Shown piece by piece: positions 1 to 6,404 of a stretch of DNA of 6,427 nucleotides (positions are counted from its first letter, which is position 1; every line of letters starts with the position of its first letter). A program made the position numbers and the translations under genes. The DNA comes from Anaeroplasmataceae bacterium (GTDB taxonomy: Bacteria; Bacillota_I; Bacilli_A; Acholeplasmatales; Anaeroplasmataceae). The stretch is from the NCBI GenBank assembly GCA_020024985.1, contig JAHHSW010000054.1, positions 1 through 6,427 of the forward strand. Direction: 5' to 3'. Below the pieces are notes generated by a model that was not told the origin of the DNA, searched no databases, and was given only the letters and a program-made list of their open reading frames with translations.

Positions 1-333
1 CTATTTTTCTTCTACTAAGGCAATAGTAATAGCTAAAGCTCCATATTTTTCTATTTCCTCAGTAGAAAAATATTCTAGCATATCACTTGGCCTAGTGCTC
101 CCACCAATTGCCTCCCTTGGGTAGTGCTTATAGAGCTCAGTAAAGCTTTTATATGCTTCTTTTTTAATAACTCTAGTAGTGAGCTCCTCCTTAGTTTGGT
201 TATTAGTAAATGTGATAGTATCACCAGGTAAAATCGCCTGCCTATTTCTAGTATTAAGCCTCATTTCTACTGTTTTAGTCCTAGCCTTAATTAGCTTAAA
301 ATATTTATCCTCTATATTCATTCTATTATTCAT
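1..333 (-). CDS. ASCH-domain protein (small, PUA-like fold)
   Basis: This complete 110-residue protein ends in a TAG stop at the first bases of the window. It resembles the short ASCH (ASC-1 homology) proteins common in Clostridia. Visible family marks are K20-T-V-E23-M-R25, matching the KTxExR motif; G37-D38 followed by a beta-like ITFTN stretch, matching the GDxIxF motif; and a C-terminal KYG-x-L-A-I-T-I strand near residues 97-104. ASCH domains are PUA-related and thought to bind RNA or nucleotides, and some members act on modified nucleosides, but the substrate here cannot be told. The Gly that often precedes KT in relatives is replaced (R18). The ATG at 333 is preferred over the ATG at 321 because AGGTGA lies 4 nt before it. 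It lies 43 bp downstream of fbp, behind a terminator-like hairpin, so it may rely on read-through or on a promoter I could not identify. The family call is fairly sure; the function is unknown. Confidence 0.85.
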   Translation of the reverse strand: MNNRMNIEDKYFKLIKARTKTVEMRLNTRNRQAILPGDTITFTNNQTKEELTTRVIKKEAYKSFTELYKHYPREAIGGSTRPSDMLEYFSTEEIEKYGALAITIALVEEK

Positions 334-337
334 ATAT

Positions 338-343
338 TCACCT
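338..343 (-). promoter_or_regulatory. Ribosome-binding site of the ASCH gene, abutting a terminator U-tract
   Basis: AGGTGA, read on the minus strand, sits 4 nt before the ATG at 333 and fixes that start. It begins on the base right after the TTTTT run of the upstream hairpin, so the terminator and the ribosome-binding site are back to back with no room for a separate promoter between them. Confidence 0.7.
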
Positions 344-369
344 AAAAAGGGCCTAGCCTAGCTAAGCCC
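344..369 (-). terminator. Probable intrinsic terminator after fbp
   Basis: On the minus strand a GC-rich hairpin is followed at once by TTTTT (complement of 344-348). The outer stem is GGGC pairing with GCCC; after one A/C mismatch, three more pairs (TAG with CTA on the plus-strand reading) close a 5-nt loop. It starts 7 bp beyond the fbp stop codon. The stem is imperfect and the T-run short, so termination may be partial, which would let some transcripts reach the ASCH gene. Confidence 0.65.
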
Positions 370-376
370 AATACAA

Positions 377-2344
377 TTAATTAGATTTAATATAACCCAT
401 CTCATAGCAGTAAACTAGCTCAAGAAGCTCAGAAATCTTTTCCTTTATCTTTTTACCATTATAGGTATCCTTAATAAGAATCGAATCCTCTCTTGAATTA
501 ATAATAGTTACTGAATGAAGCATATCATTATCCTCTTTAATAGCCTTTTCCTTACTATGGAATGGCTCATGAGCTATAAGCTTCATACCATGAGAATTTG
601 AAATTAAGGTATAGCCTGCAATACCAGTAACTCCCTGGTAGGCCTTACAAATACCACCATCGATAATTATTAGCTTACCACCAGCCTTAATTGGGCTTTC
701 ACCCTTACGAATCTTAACTGGTACGTGACCATTAATGATTTTACCCTTACGCTTGTCAAGGCCAAACTCCTCTAAAATTCTAGAGCACCACTCCTTTTTA
801 GTGCTATAGATATAATATGGGTTCTTCTCCTCCTTGAAATTTTTACTATCCTCCTTAGATAGGAAATATCTTTCAAAGGTAGTTATATCACTCTTACCAA
901 ATAATGGTGATGATGACATACACCACATAAAGTAAAAGAAATCAACCGCGTTATGATTTGAGGTCCTATATTTATTATAGTAGCCCTTTCTTAGGGTCTT
1001 ATCACAATAATCTAGATATTCAATACCCTTATAGGTATTACCCTTTTCATCAGTATACTCTAAATAGCTACCATCCTCATTTAAAGGGATACAGCCATGA
1101 AATAATAAATTATCATTGTACTTTAAGTACATTGATCCAACCTTAAATAAAAAGTCGACATGATCATTTAAATTCTCACTATGCCTAAAGGAAATTGTTA
1201 GCTTCTCAATAAGCTCCTCTTCCTCCTTAGTAAGCTTAAATGGATTTTTAGGATCAACTGTTGGGAATAGCCTATCAGCAAGCTCATAGGTCTTACCAAA
1301 GCGAGTATAGGTTCCATTTTTAAAATCAATATTTAAAAGCTTCTTCATATAATCAGCCTTATAATTAGGATGCCTATCAACAATTTGACCATCTAGCTTT
1401 AGCTGAATAATAGTTATAGCCTTATGCATTTTAGCAATAAGCTTAGTATCATAATCCTCATTATCATTAGCCTCAGCTGCATCAGGTATAAACATTGAGC
1501 ATGGGTCGTCCTTATACTCCTGCATAGCGAAGGCAATTAATGGTCGAAGTGATATACCATAGCCCTCCTCTAGAGTAGATAGGTGGTTATATCTACAGGA
1601 ATTACGTATAACATTCGCAACACAGCACATATTACCAGCACAGGCACCCATATATTCAACATCATGGTTTCCCCAGGTAATATCACAGTTGTTCTTTCTC
1701 TTTAAAAGCTCAATAACCCTAAAGGCTCCATCTCCTCTATCAAAGATATCTCCTAAGATATGAAGATGCGCAATTGAGCATTTCTTAATTAAATTAGTAA
1801 GCTCAACAATATATTCGTTGGCTCTATTAGTAACTATTATTGAATCAATAATAGCCTCATAATAGGCCTCCTTATTCATTGTAAATTCATGAGAGTGTAA
1901 TAGCTCCTCAATTACATATTGATATTCCTTAGAAATAAAGCTTCTAACATCAACCCTTGAATATTTACTAGCAACCACTCTTGTAATATCAATTAATCCA
2001 TAAATAATCTTTTTATATAGTGCCTTATCAAGCTTGTTTTCCTTAGCTAGTAAATCAAGCTTTTCATATGGATAGTAAATTACAGTGGCAATTAAATTCT
2101 TTTCCTCCTCAGTGAAGGTAGTTAAAAATTCATTGATTTTGTCCTTTATAACTCCACTACCAGATTTAATAATGTGATTAAAGGCATCAAATTCACCATG
2201 GATATCACTTAAAAAGTGCTCAGTTCCCTTTGGTAAATGTAGATATGCATTTAAATTAATAATCTCACTAGACGCACTACTAATAGTAGGGTAGCTTCTA
2301 GATAAAAGCTTTAAATATTCTAAATCATGCTTTAAATGTTCCAT
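377..2344 (-). CDS. fbp: Fructose-1,6-bisphosphatase, class 3
   Basis: The 655-residue protein matches the usual length (roughly 640-670) of the Bacillota-type class 3 enzyme, which hydrolyses fructose 1,6-bisphosphate to fructose 6-phosphate in gluconeogenesis. It is cytosolic, with no signal peptide or membrane segment. It belongs to the metallophosphoesterase fold, and the metal-binding motifs appear in order: D47-I-H49-G-E-F, G198-D199-I-F-D202-R-G, G225-N226-H227-D228-x-E, H416-G near 413-418, and N538-G-H540-V-P-V followed by the I-D-G-G segment near 560-564. All expected metal ligands seem present. The ATG is preceded by GGGGG with 6-nt spacing. The gene appears monocistronic: the transporter operon upstream ends in a strong terminator, a sigma-A-like promoter lies in the 166-bp gap, and a terminator-like hairpin follows. 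The stretch around residues 235-250 holds four cysteines (C235, C240, C241, C250), which seems more than usual. The assignment is secure. Confidence 0.97.
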   Translation of the reverse strand: MEHLKHDLEYLKLLSRSYPTISSASSEIINLNAYLHLPKGTEHFLSDIHGEFDAFNHIIKSGSGVIKDKINEFLTTFTEEEKNLIATVIYYPYEKLDLLAKENKLDKALYKKIIYGLIDITRVVASKYSRVDVRSFISKEYQYVIEELLHSHEFTMNKEAYYEAIIDSIIVTNRANEYIVELTNLIKKCSIAHLHILGDIFDRGDGAFRVIELLKRKNNCDITWGNHDVEYMGACAGNMCCVANVIRNSCRYNHLSTLEEGYGISLRPLIAFAMQEYKDDPCSMFIPDAAEANDNEDYDTKLIAKMHKAITIIQLKLDGQIVDRHPNYKADYMKKLLNIDFKNGTYTRFGKTYELADRLFPTVDPKNPFKLTKEEEELIEKLTISFRHSENLNDHVDFLFKVGSMYLKYNDNLLFHGCIPLNEDGSYLEYTDEKGNTYKGIEYLDYCDKTLRKGYYNKYRTSNHNAVDFFYFMWCMSSSPLFGKSDITTFERYFLSKEDSKNFKEEKNPYYIYSTKKEWCSRILEEFGLDKRKGKIINGHVPVKIRKGESPIKAGGKLIIIDGGICKAYQGVTGIAGYTLISNSHGMKLIAHEPFHSKEKAIKEDNDMLHSVTIINSREDSILIKDTYNGKKIKEKISELLELVYCYEMGYIKSN

Positions 2345-2375
2345 AAAATACCCCCAATACCTTCTATATATATCT

Positions 2376-2404
2376 ATTATATAATATATTTAATTAATTT
2401 TAAA
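2376..2404 (-). promoter_or_regulatory. Candidate sigma-A promoter for fbp
   Basis: On the minus strand a perfect -10 TATAAT (2381-2376) lies 31 bp upstream of the fbp start, with TTTAAA (2404-2399) 17 bp further upstream as a weak -35 (4 of 6 matches to TTGACA). The region is very AT-rich, so chance matches are likely. It is nevertheless the best-placed promoter in the gap and would give a leader of about 25 nt carrying the GGGGG ribosome-binding site. Confidence 0.45.
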
Positions 2405-2466
2405 TATCTAGCTTAAATTGATAGTATTTTAGCATATAGAGTATGGATATTACATTTTTAGCTTTT

Positions 2467-2500
2467 AAAAAAAGAAGATGGATACTAATTCCATCTTCTT
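2467..2500 (-). terminator. Strong intrinsic terminator of the ygbA-cydDC operon
   Basis: A perfect 10-bp inverted repeat (AAGAAGATGG and CCATCTTCTT, 9-nt loop) lies 10 bp after the cydC stop. On the minus strand the stem runs into a 7-T stretch (complement of 2467-2473). There is no T-run on the plus strand, so it acts in one direction, ending the transporter operon and insulating fbp. Confidence 0.9.
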
Positions 2501-2510
2501 AAGGTCTAAA

Positions 2511-4199
2511 TTATTCGGTTACCTCAGTCATATGACCAGCATCAACCCTATAAACCCTATCAGCAATAGCCATAGTAGATTCTCTATGAGAAACTAAAAT
2601 AATTGTCTTCCCCTTCTTTTGCTCCTTAAGAGACTTTAGGATAATACCCTCATTAATACTATCTACATTACTTGTAGGCTCATCTAATAGAATTAAATCA
2701 CTACCTCTTAAAAAGGCTCTAGCAATACCAATTCTTTGCTTCTCACCAGTTGATAGGTTATCAGCAAGGGTACCGATTGGGGTATCATAGCCATTAGGTA
2801 GGGTCATAATGAAATCATGAATCGATGCCATCTTACATGCCTCAACCATTTCCTCCATAGTCGCATCTGCCTTAGCTACCCTTAGATTTTCCTTAATTGT
2901 TTCATCAAATAAATAGGTTTCCTGAAGTACCATAGTTACATTATCAAGTAGGCTATCAGTGTTTAAATCCTCAATCTCAACATCATTATAGCTTATTGTA
3001 CCACTATTCTTTTTCCAGAAGCGTAATAATAGCTTTAAAAATGTACTCTTACCACAGCCTGATTCACCGATGATACCAATAATTTCCCCCTTATTAGCAT
3101 GCATTGAAACATTATCTAATACTAATTGATCTGGTGTATAGCCAAATGATAAATTCTTAACCTCTAATGAATCATAGCTAATATCCTTCTTATTAGTAAT
3201 AGGGTCAACCGCAGGCTTCTCAGAAAGTAGATTTAATACTCTATCTCCTGAAGCAAAGGTTTGAGTTAAATTACCAGGAAGTGCTGATATAGCAATGGTT
3301 GGTCCAAATGAACCAAAGATTGCAGTTACACCAATAATCATATAAGGTAATCTTAGCATATCATAATGAACTAATACTAAGCCTACAATTAAAGCAATCG
3401 CAATAGCTAAAGACACAACAAGCTGAGTTACTGCGCTTTGAACATTACTTCCATGCTTAATCTTTCTAGCCTCCTCAAGTAAAACATCAGATCTATGATT
3501 TACCTCACGCTCTCTAATTTCACCCTCATTATTTAATACAATATCCTTAATACCCTTAATTGAGTCTAAGAAATAGCTATTGAAGGAAGCAAATTCCTTA
3601 CGGTAATTAACTCCACTTTCCTTAAGTGCTCTAGAATAAATTAAAGGTAATACAATACCAATTATTATATACGCTACTGCCGCTACTAAAGCTAACCACC
3701 AGCTAGATATAAAGCCTACAAATAAGAATACTATTGTAGATACTAATACAGCAATACAAATTGGTGAAATAGTATGAGCATAGAATACCTCAAGTGTTTC
3801 AATATCAGAGGTAATCATCGCAATAATACTACCCTTTTGCTTTGTCTCTAGCTTAGCAGGACATAAAAGACGTAGGGCACCAAAGATTTTATCTCTTAGG
3901 GTTGCAAGTAATCTAAAGGCAATATAGTGATTTGAATATTGCTCTAAATAACGTAGAGCTCCTCTTAAAACACCACAGCCAATTGCAATACCCATAATCC
4001 AGCCCCATGAAAGCCCTATAGAAATTGGATCAATTGCCTTAGCAATACCAACTGCTCCCATTAGGGTAACTCCCATAGCTGCAAGGAAGCCAACGCTTCC
4101 ATTAATTACGGCAAGAACCATTATATAGGCAAGTGAGCCTAATAATACTATTAAGGATGCCATAATTTTAATTCCGCTTCTTCTTAGCTTCTTTTTCAT
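2511..4199 (-). CDS. cydC: CydC-like half ABC transporter (heterodimeric CydDC-type exporter subunit)
   Basis: This 562-residue inner-membrane protein has an N-terminal six-helix ABC exporter domain (helices roughly 12-53, 63-82, 142-164, 166-188, 258-277, 284-305) and a C-terminal ATPase. The ATPase shows Walker A G378-E-S-G-C-G-K384-S-T, Q-loop Q426, signature L482-S-T-G-E486, Walker B ending D506-E507, and H-loop H538. CydC-like marks are the R83-Y-L-E...H91...F-R96 segment and S131-D-I-E-T-L-E...Y140...I-S-P146; both resemble E. coli CydC (573 residues). It should pair with the product of the gene just upstream. In E. coli, CydDC supports cytochrome bd assembly and has been described both as a cysteine/glutathione exporter and as a heme transporter, so the substrate is debated. 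No cydAB is visible here. The signature LSTGE departs from LSGGQ. The ATG overlaps the upstream TAA by one base (TAATG). A generic drug or lipid exporter is a less likely alternative. Confidence 0.85.
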   Translation of the reverse strand: MKKKLRRSGIKIMASLIVLLGSLAYIMVLAVINGSVGFLAAMGVTLMGAVGIAKAIDPISIGLSWGWIMGIAIGCGVLRGALRYLEQYSNHYIAFRLLATLRDKIFGALRLLCPAKLETKQKGSIIAMITSDIETLEVFYAHTISPICIAVLVSTIVFLFVGFISSWWLALVAAVAYIIIGIVLPLIYSRALKESGVNYRKEFASFNSYFLDSIKGIKDIVLNNEGEIREREVNHRSDVLLEEARKIKHGSNVQSAVTQLVVSLAIAIALIVGLVLVHYDMLRLPYMIIGVTAIFGSFGPTIAISALPGNLTQTFASGDRVLNLLSEKPAVDPITNKKDISYDSLEVKNLSFGYTPDQLVLDNVSMHANKGEIIGIIGESGCGKSTFLKLLLRFWKKNSGTISYNDVEIEDLNTDSLLDNVTMVLQETYLFDETIKENLRVAKADATMEEMVEACKMASIHDFIMTLPNGYDTPIGTLADNLSTGEKQRIGIARAFLRGSDLILLDEPTSNVDSINEGIILKSLKEQKKGKTIILVSHRESTMAIADRVYRVDAGHMTEVTE

Positions 4200-5944
4200 T
4201 ATGCCTCTACCTCCTTAATATAGCCTTCCTCAAGCTTCTTTTGAGTAAGATATAAATTCCTATAGCTACTAGAGCTCTCCATTAGCTCCTCATGAGTACC
4301 ATTAGCTCTAATGAAGCCATCCTCCATATAATAAATATTATCTGAATGAATTATATTAGCTAATCTATGAGAAATAATAATTATTACCTTCTCCTTAGAT
4401 AGGGCATGAATATTATCCATAATAATCTTTTCAGATTCTATATCAATATTACTTGTTGCCTCATCAAATACATAAATATCCTTATCACTAATTAAATTAA
4501 TGGCAAGAGCTAATCTTTGCTTTTGTCCACCTGAAATATTATTAGCGTCCTCAGTAATAATCTTCTCTAGTCCACCATTTTCAATAACAAACTGATATAG
4601 GTTAACCTTCCTTAAGGCCTTAAAGATTTCCTCATCAGTAACATCCTGCTTTACAAGCTTGAAGTTTTCTCTAATGCTTACATTGAATATATAGGTATTA
4701 TGGCTTACTACCGCAAGCTTCCTATAATAGTTTTCTCTTGATAGGGTGCTTACCTCCTTACCACCAACTACAATTTCACCTTGGTTTGGTCTTAAAGCAC
4801 CAATAAGCATATTAACTATTGTTGACTTACCACAGCCTGACTCACCAACTAAGGCAGTCATACCCTTAGTAAAGCTACAATTAATATCATTTAATACATT
4901 TCTGCTTCCATCATATGAAAATGTTACATTCTTAAGCTCAATATCTAAATCAGTAAAGTCCTCACTACCCCAAACTGGGTCTGGTGTTTCAAGTAATGAA
5001 ATAATCTTCTTACCTGCAGAGGCACCATTCATAGCAATATGGAAGGCACTACCAAAGGCTCTTAGTGGTAGGAAGAATTCTACTGCCACTAAAACTAAGA
5101 ATAAGCCAATAAATGGATTTACTCCATAATTAGTAACACCTAAAATAGCAATTGCTATACCTAAGCCTGCACCACCATAGGCAACAAGATCCATAATAGT
5201 AGTTGAAGCAAGCTGCATTACTAATACCTTCATAGTAATCTTTCTAAACTCCTCAGAGCTTTCATTCATCTTCTCATGCTGACGCTTATCGGCATTAAAT
5301 ACCTTAAGCTCCTTTAAGCCATTTACACTATCTAAGAAGGCATCACCCATAGATGTGTATTTTCCCCAGTACTTAGCAAATATTCTCTTTGCATACTTAC
5401 TAACCGCAATAATGCTCATTGGAATTAAAGGTACACATAATAATAAGGTTAATGCTACCCTCCAGTCCATACCAACGGTAATGGCAAATAGGATTATTGG
5501 TGCACCCATAGCATAGAAAAACTGTGGAATATATTGTGAATAATATAAATCTAGCTGCTCAACACCCTCCATAGAAATTTGGGTTAAGCCAGCCATAGAC
5601 ATACCATCTGTGCTCTTTACACCAAGCTTAACAATCTTATTATAAATTCTATCTCTTAAATCCTTCTTTACCTCTTGACCAAGTCTACTACGAAGCTCAG
5701 CAGTAACTATGCTGATTCCATATCTTATTAAAATAGCTATAGCCATAACAACAAGTGGGATTACATAGCTCATTAAGGTAATATCAGCAATTCCCTTTAC
5801 ATCCTCATAAGCTATATAAATAGTCCAGCAAATTGTAGCTGTTATACCAACATTACTAAATAATCCTATTAGCATTGTTAGTACAGTAAGGTAAATATAT
5901 TTTTTATTGCTACCAAGTAGCTTAAATAATTCCTTATCTATCAT
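4199..5944 (-). CDS. cydD: CydD-like half ABC transporter (heterodimeric CydDC-type exporter subunit)
   Basis: The 581-residue protein (E. coli CydD is 588) has a six-helix exporter domain (roughly 15-42, 57-80, 140-158, 162-183, 248-271, 276-296) followed by an ATPase domain: Walker A G367-E-S-G-C-G-K373-S-T, signature I470-S-G-G-Q474, Walker B ending D494-E495, D-loop S498-N-I-D501 and H-loop H526. The CydD resemblance is clearest at E126-x2-E-Q-L-D-x-Y-Y135-x-Q-Y-x-P140-Q and at F203-L-D-S-V-N-G-L-K-E-L-K-V-F216. Such pairs are often annotated as amino acid or thiol-reductant exporters. One key residue is unusual: the position expected to be the Q-loop glutamine (VPQ in most exporters) reads V-S-H415. 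Its ATG lies within the last codons of ygbA, with GGAG 10 nt before it, so translation is probably coupled to ygbA. The family is secure; the subunit name and substrate are inferred. Confidence 0.85.
   Translation of the reverse strand: MIDKELFKLLGSNKKYIYLTVLTMLIGLFSNVGITATICWTIYIAYEDVKGIADITLMSYVIPLVVMAIAILIRYGISIVTAELRSRLGQEVKKDLRDRIYNKIVKLGVKSTDGMSMAGLTQISMEGVEQLDLYYSQYIPQFFYAMGAPIILFAITVGMDWRVALTLLLCVPLIPMSIIAVSKYAKRIFAKYWGKYTSMGDAFLDSVNGLKELKVFNADKRQHEKMNESSEEFRKITMKVLVMQLASTTIMDLVAYGGAGLGIAIAILGVTNYGVNPFIGLFLVLVAVEFFLPLRAFGSAFHIAMNGASAGKKIISLLETPDPVWGSEDFTDLDIELKNVTFSYDGSRNVLNDINCSFTKGMTALVGESGCGKSTIVNMLIGALRPNQGEIVVGGKEVSTLSRENYYRKLAVVSHNTYIFNVSIRENFKLVKQDVTDEEIFKALRKVNLYQFVIENGGLEKIITEDANNISGGQKQRLALAINLISDKDIYVFDEATSNIDIESEKIIMDNIHALSKEKVIIIISHRLANIIHSDNIYYMEDGFIRANGTHEELMESSSSYRNLYLTQKKLEEGYIKEVEA
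4210..4216 (-). promoter_or_regulatory. Strong ribosome-binding site of cydC inside the 3' end of cydD
   Basis: AAGGAGG on the minus strand is a full match to the anti-Shine-Dalgarno core, about 10-11 nt before the ATG in the TAATG stop/start junction. It lies in the codons for the last residues of the CydD-like protein. This favours coupled and roughly equal synthesis of the two transporter subunits. Confidence 0.8.
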
Positions 5945-6314
5945 TATTTACTTTCTCCATTTCTTTATTTTCTAAGGCTTTTTTCTTTTCCTCTTTTTCA
6001 AGCTTTTTCTTTTCCCTAATGCTCTCTATTAAATGCCTTGTTGCTATTATTGGATGTCTAAAGACAATACGAGGTCCTGAGTAGCGCATTACTGCCCTAA
6101 TCTTTTCTCTCATATCTGGCTTATAGCAATGAATTCTACAGTTTTGGCAAAATGGTTTGTTATCTCCCCATGGGCATTTGCCTCTTCTAAATTCTGCATA
6201 TTTATAAAGCTCCTCACATTCAGGACAAAGCTCATGGTGCTTTGTTTTATGATGCTTATGGCAATAAAATTCAATCATTAATCTTACAACCTCAAGCTCC
6301 TTTTTCTTTCTCAC
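5934..6314 (-). CDS. ygbA: YgbA-family protein ('nitrous oxide-stimulated promoter' family), cysteine-cluster protein
   Basis: This 126-residue soluble protein matches the YgbA family along its core (residues about 8-98). The cysteine pattern is C30-P-E-C33, C47-P-W-G and C56-x2-C59-x3-C63, followed by Y-K-P-D-M-R-E, then R77-Y-S-G-P-R82 and R86-H-P-x4-R-H-L. C18 and the histidines at 19, 21, 22, 26 and 27 precede the first pair. The cluster suggests a bound metal or iron-sulfur centre, which is an inference. E. coli ygbA belongs to the NO-responsive NsrR regulon; the biochemical role is poorly defined. Residues about 100-126 form a Lys/Glu-rich tail beyond the conserved core. Translation starts at GTG: an in-frame TAA lies directly before it and GAGGTG 6 nt upstream. 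The stop codon lies inside the start of cydD (11-bp overlap), so this is the first gene of a ygbA-cydD-cydC operon, with a promoter about 60 bp upstream. Confidence 0.9.
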   Translation of the reverse strand: MRKKKELEVVRLMIEFYCHKHHKTKHHELCPECEELYKYAEFRRGKCPWGDNKPFCQNCRIHCYKPDMREKIRAVMRYSGPRIVFRHPIIATRHLIESIREKKKLEKEEKKKALENKEMEKVNNDR

Positions 6315-6320
6315 TTAAAA

Positions 6321-6326
6321 CACCTC
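6321..6326 (-). promoter_or_regulatory. Ribosome-binding site that fixes the GTG start of ygbA
   Basis: GAGGTG on the minus strand is followed by the 6-nt spacer TTTTAA and then GTG. The last three spacer bases are an in-frame TAA, so no longer reading is possible. The next ATG (codon 13) has no comparable site and would cut into the conserved region. Confidence 0.8.
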
Positions 6327-6333
6327 ACTTAAT

Positions 6334-6367
6334 TGATTAGCCTCTAAAAGTTAGTAGCTACTAATCA
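6334..6367 (-). repeat. Inverted repeat in the ygbA leader, arms TGATTAG/CTAATCA
   Basis: Seven-base arms at 6334-6340 and 6361-6367 are perfect reverse complements separated by 20 nt. In the ygbA transcript they could form a hairpin just upstream of the ribosome-binding site. The right arm shares four bases (6361-6364) with the 14-bp palindrome, so the two structures would exclude each other. The arms are short and AT-rich, and chance is possible. Confidence 0.4.
6351..6364. repeat. Perfect 14-bp palindrome, candidate operator of ygbA
   Basis: TTAGTAGCTACTAA is perfectly self-complementary and lies 12 bp downstream of the -10 box, about +5 to +18 from the expected transcription start. This is a typical site for a dimeric repressor. 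It does not resemble the NsrR, Rex or FNR-type consensus that I know. As RNA it could also fold into a 5-bp stem with an AGCU loop. Confidence 0.5.
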
Positions 6368-6375
6368 TCTAGTAT

Positions 6376-6404
6376 ATTATAATTCTAAAGGCCTTCAAAG
6401 TAAA
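6376..6404 (-). promoter_or_regulatory. Sigma-A-type promoter of the ygbA-cydDC operon
   Basis: On the minus strand TTTACT (6404-6399; 4 of 6 matches to TTGACA) and a perfect TATAAT (6381-6376) are 17 bp apart. The expected start near 6369 gives a leader of about 55 nt before the GTG. This is the only good promoter seen ahead of the three coupled genes. Confidence 0.65.
6388..6395. repeat. 8-bp palindrome AAGGCCTT between -35 and -10
   Basis: AAGGCCTT is a perfect 8-bp palindrome centred in the 17-bp promoter spacer, and is a GC island in an AT-rich stretch. Its place fits a repressor or MerR-type activator site, but it is short and may be accidental. Confidence 0.3.

Noticed and set aside
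179..361. Hydrophobic 60-codon plus-strand frame, possible small membrane protein
   Set aside because: It lies almost wholly antisense to the ASCH gene and ends in the fbp terminator; its hydrophobicity follows from the complementary codons.
958..1146. 62-codon plus-strand frame within fbp
   Set aside because: It is antisense to conserved fbp sequence and is Tyr/His/Ser-rich in the way typical of a shadow frame.
377..2344. Possible co-transcription of fbp with the transporter operon
   Set aside because: A perfect 10-bp stem with a 7-T run separates them, and a TATAAT box sits just ahead of fbp.
2418..2423. TTGATA on the plus strand, a possible -35 box for a rightward promoter
   Set aside because: No matching -10 lies 16-18 bp downstream, and no plus-strand gene follows.
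2345..2510. Possible riboswitch or small RNA in the 166-bp gap between cydC and fbp
   Set aside because: The gap is accounted for by the operon terminator and an AT-rich promoter; I see no further conserved-looking structure.
4746..5129. Open frame of 127 codons on the plus strand inside cydD
   Set aside because: It is antisense to a well-supported ABC transporter gene, shows no recognisable domain and is proline/serine-rich as expected of a shadow frame.
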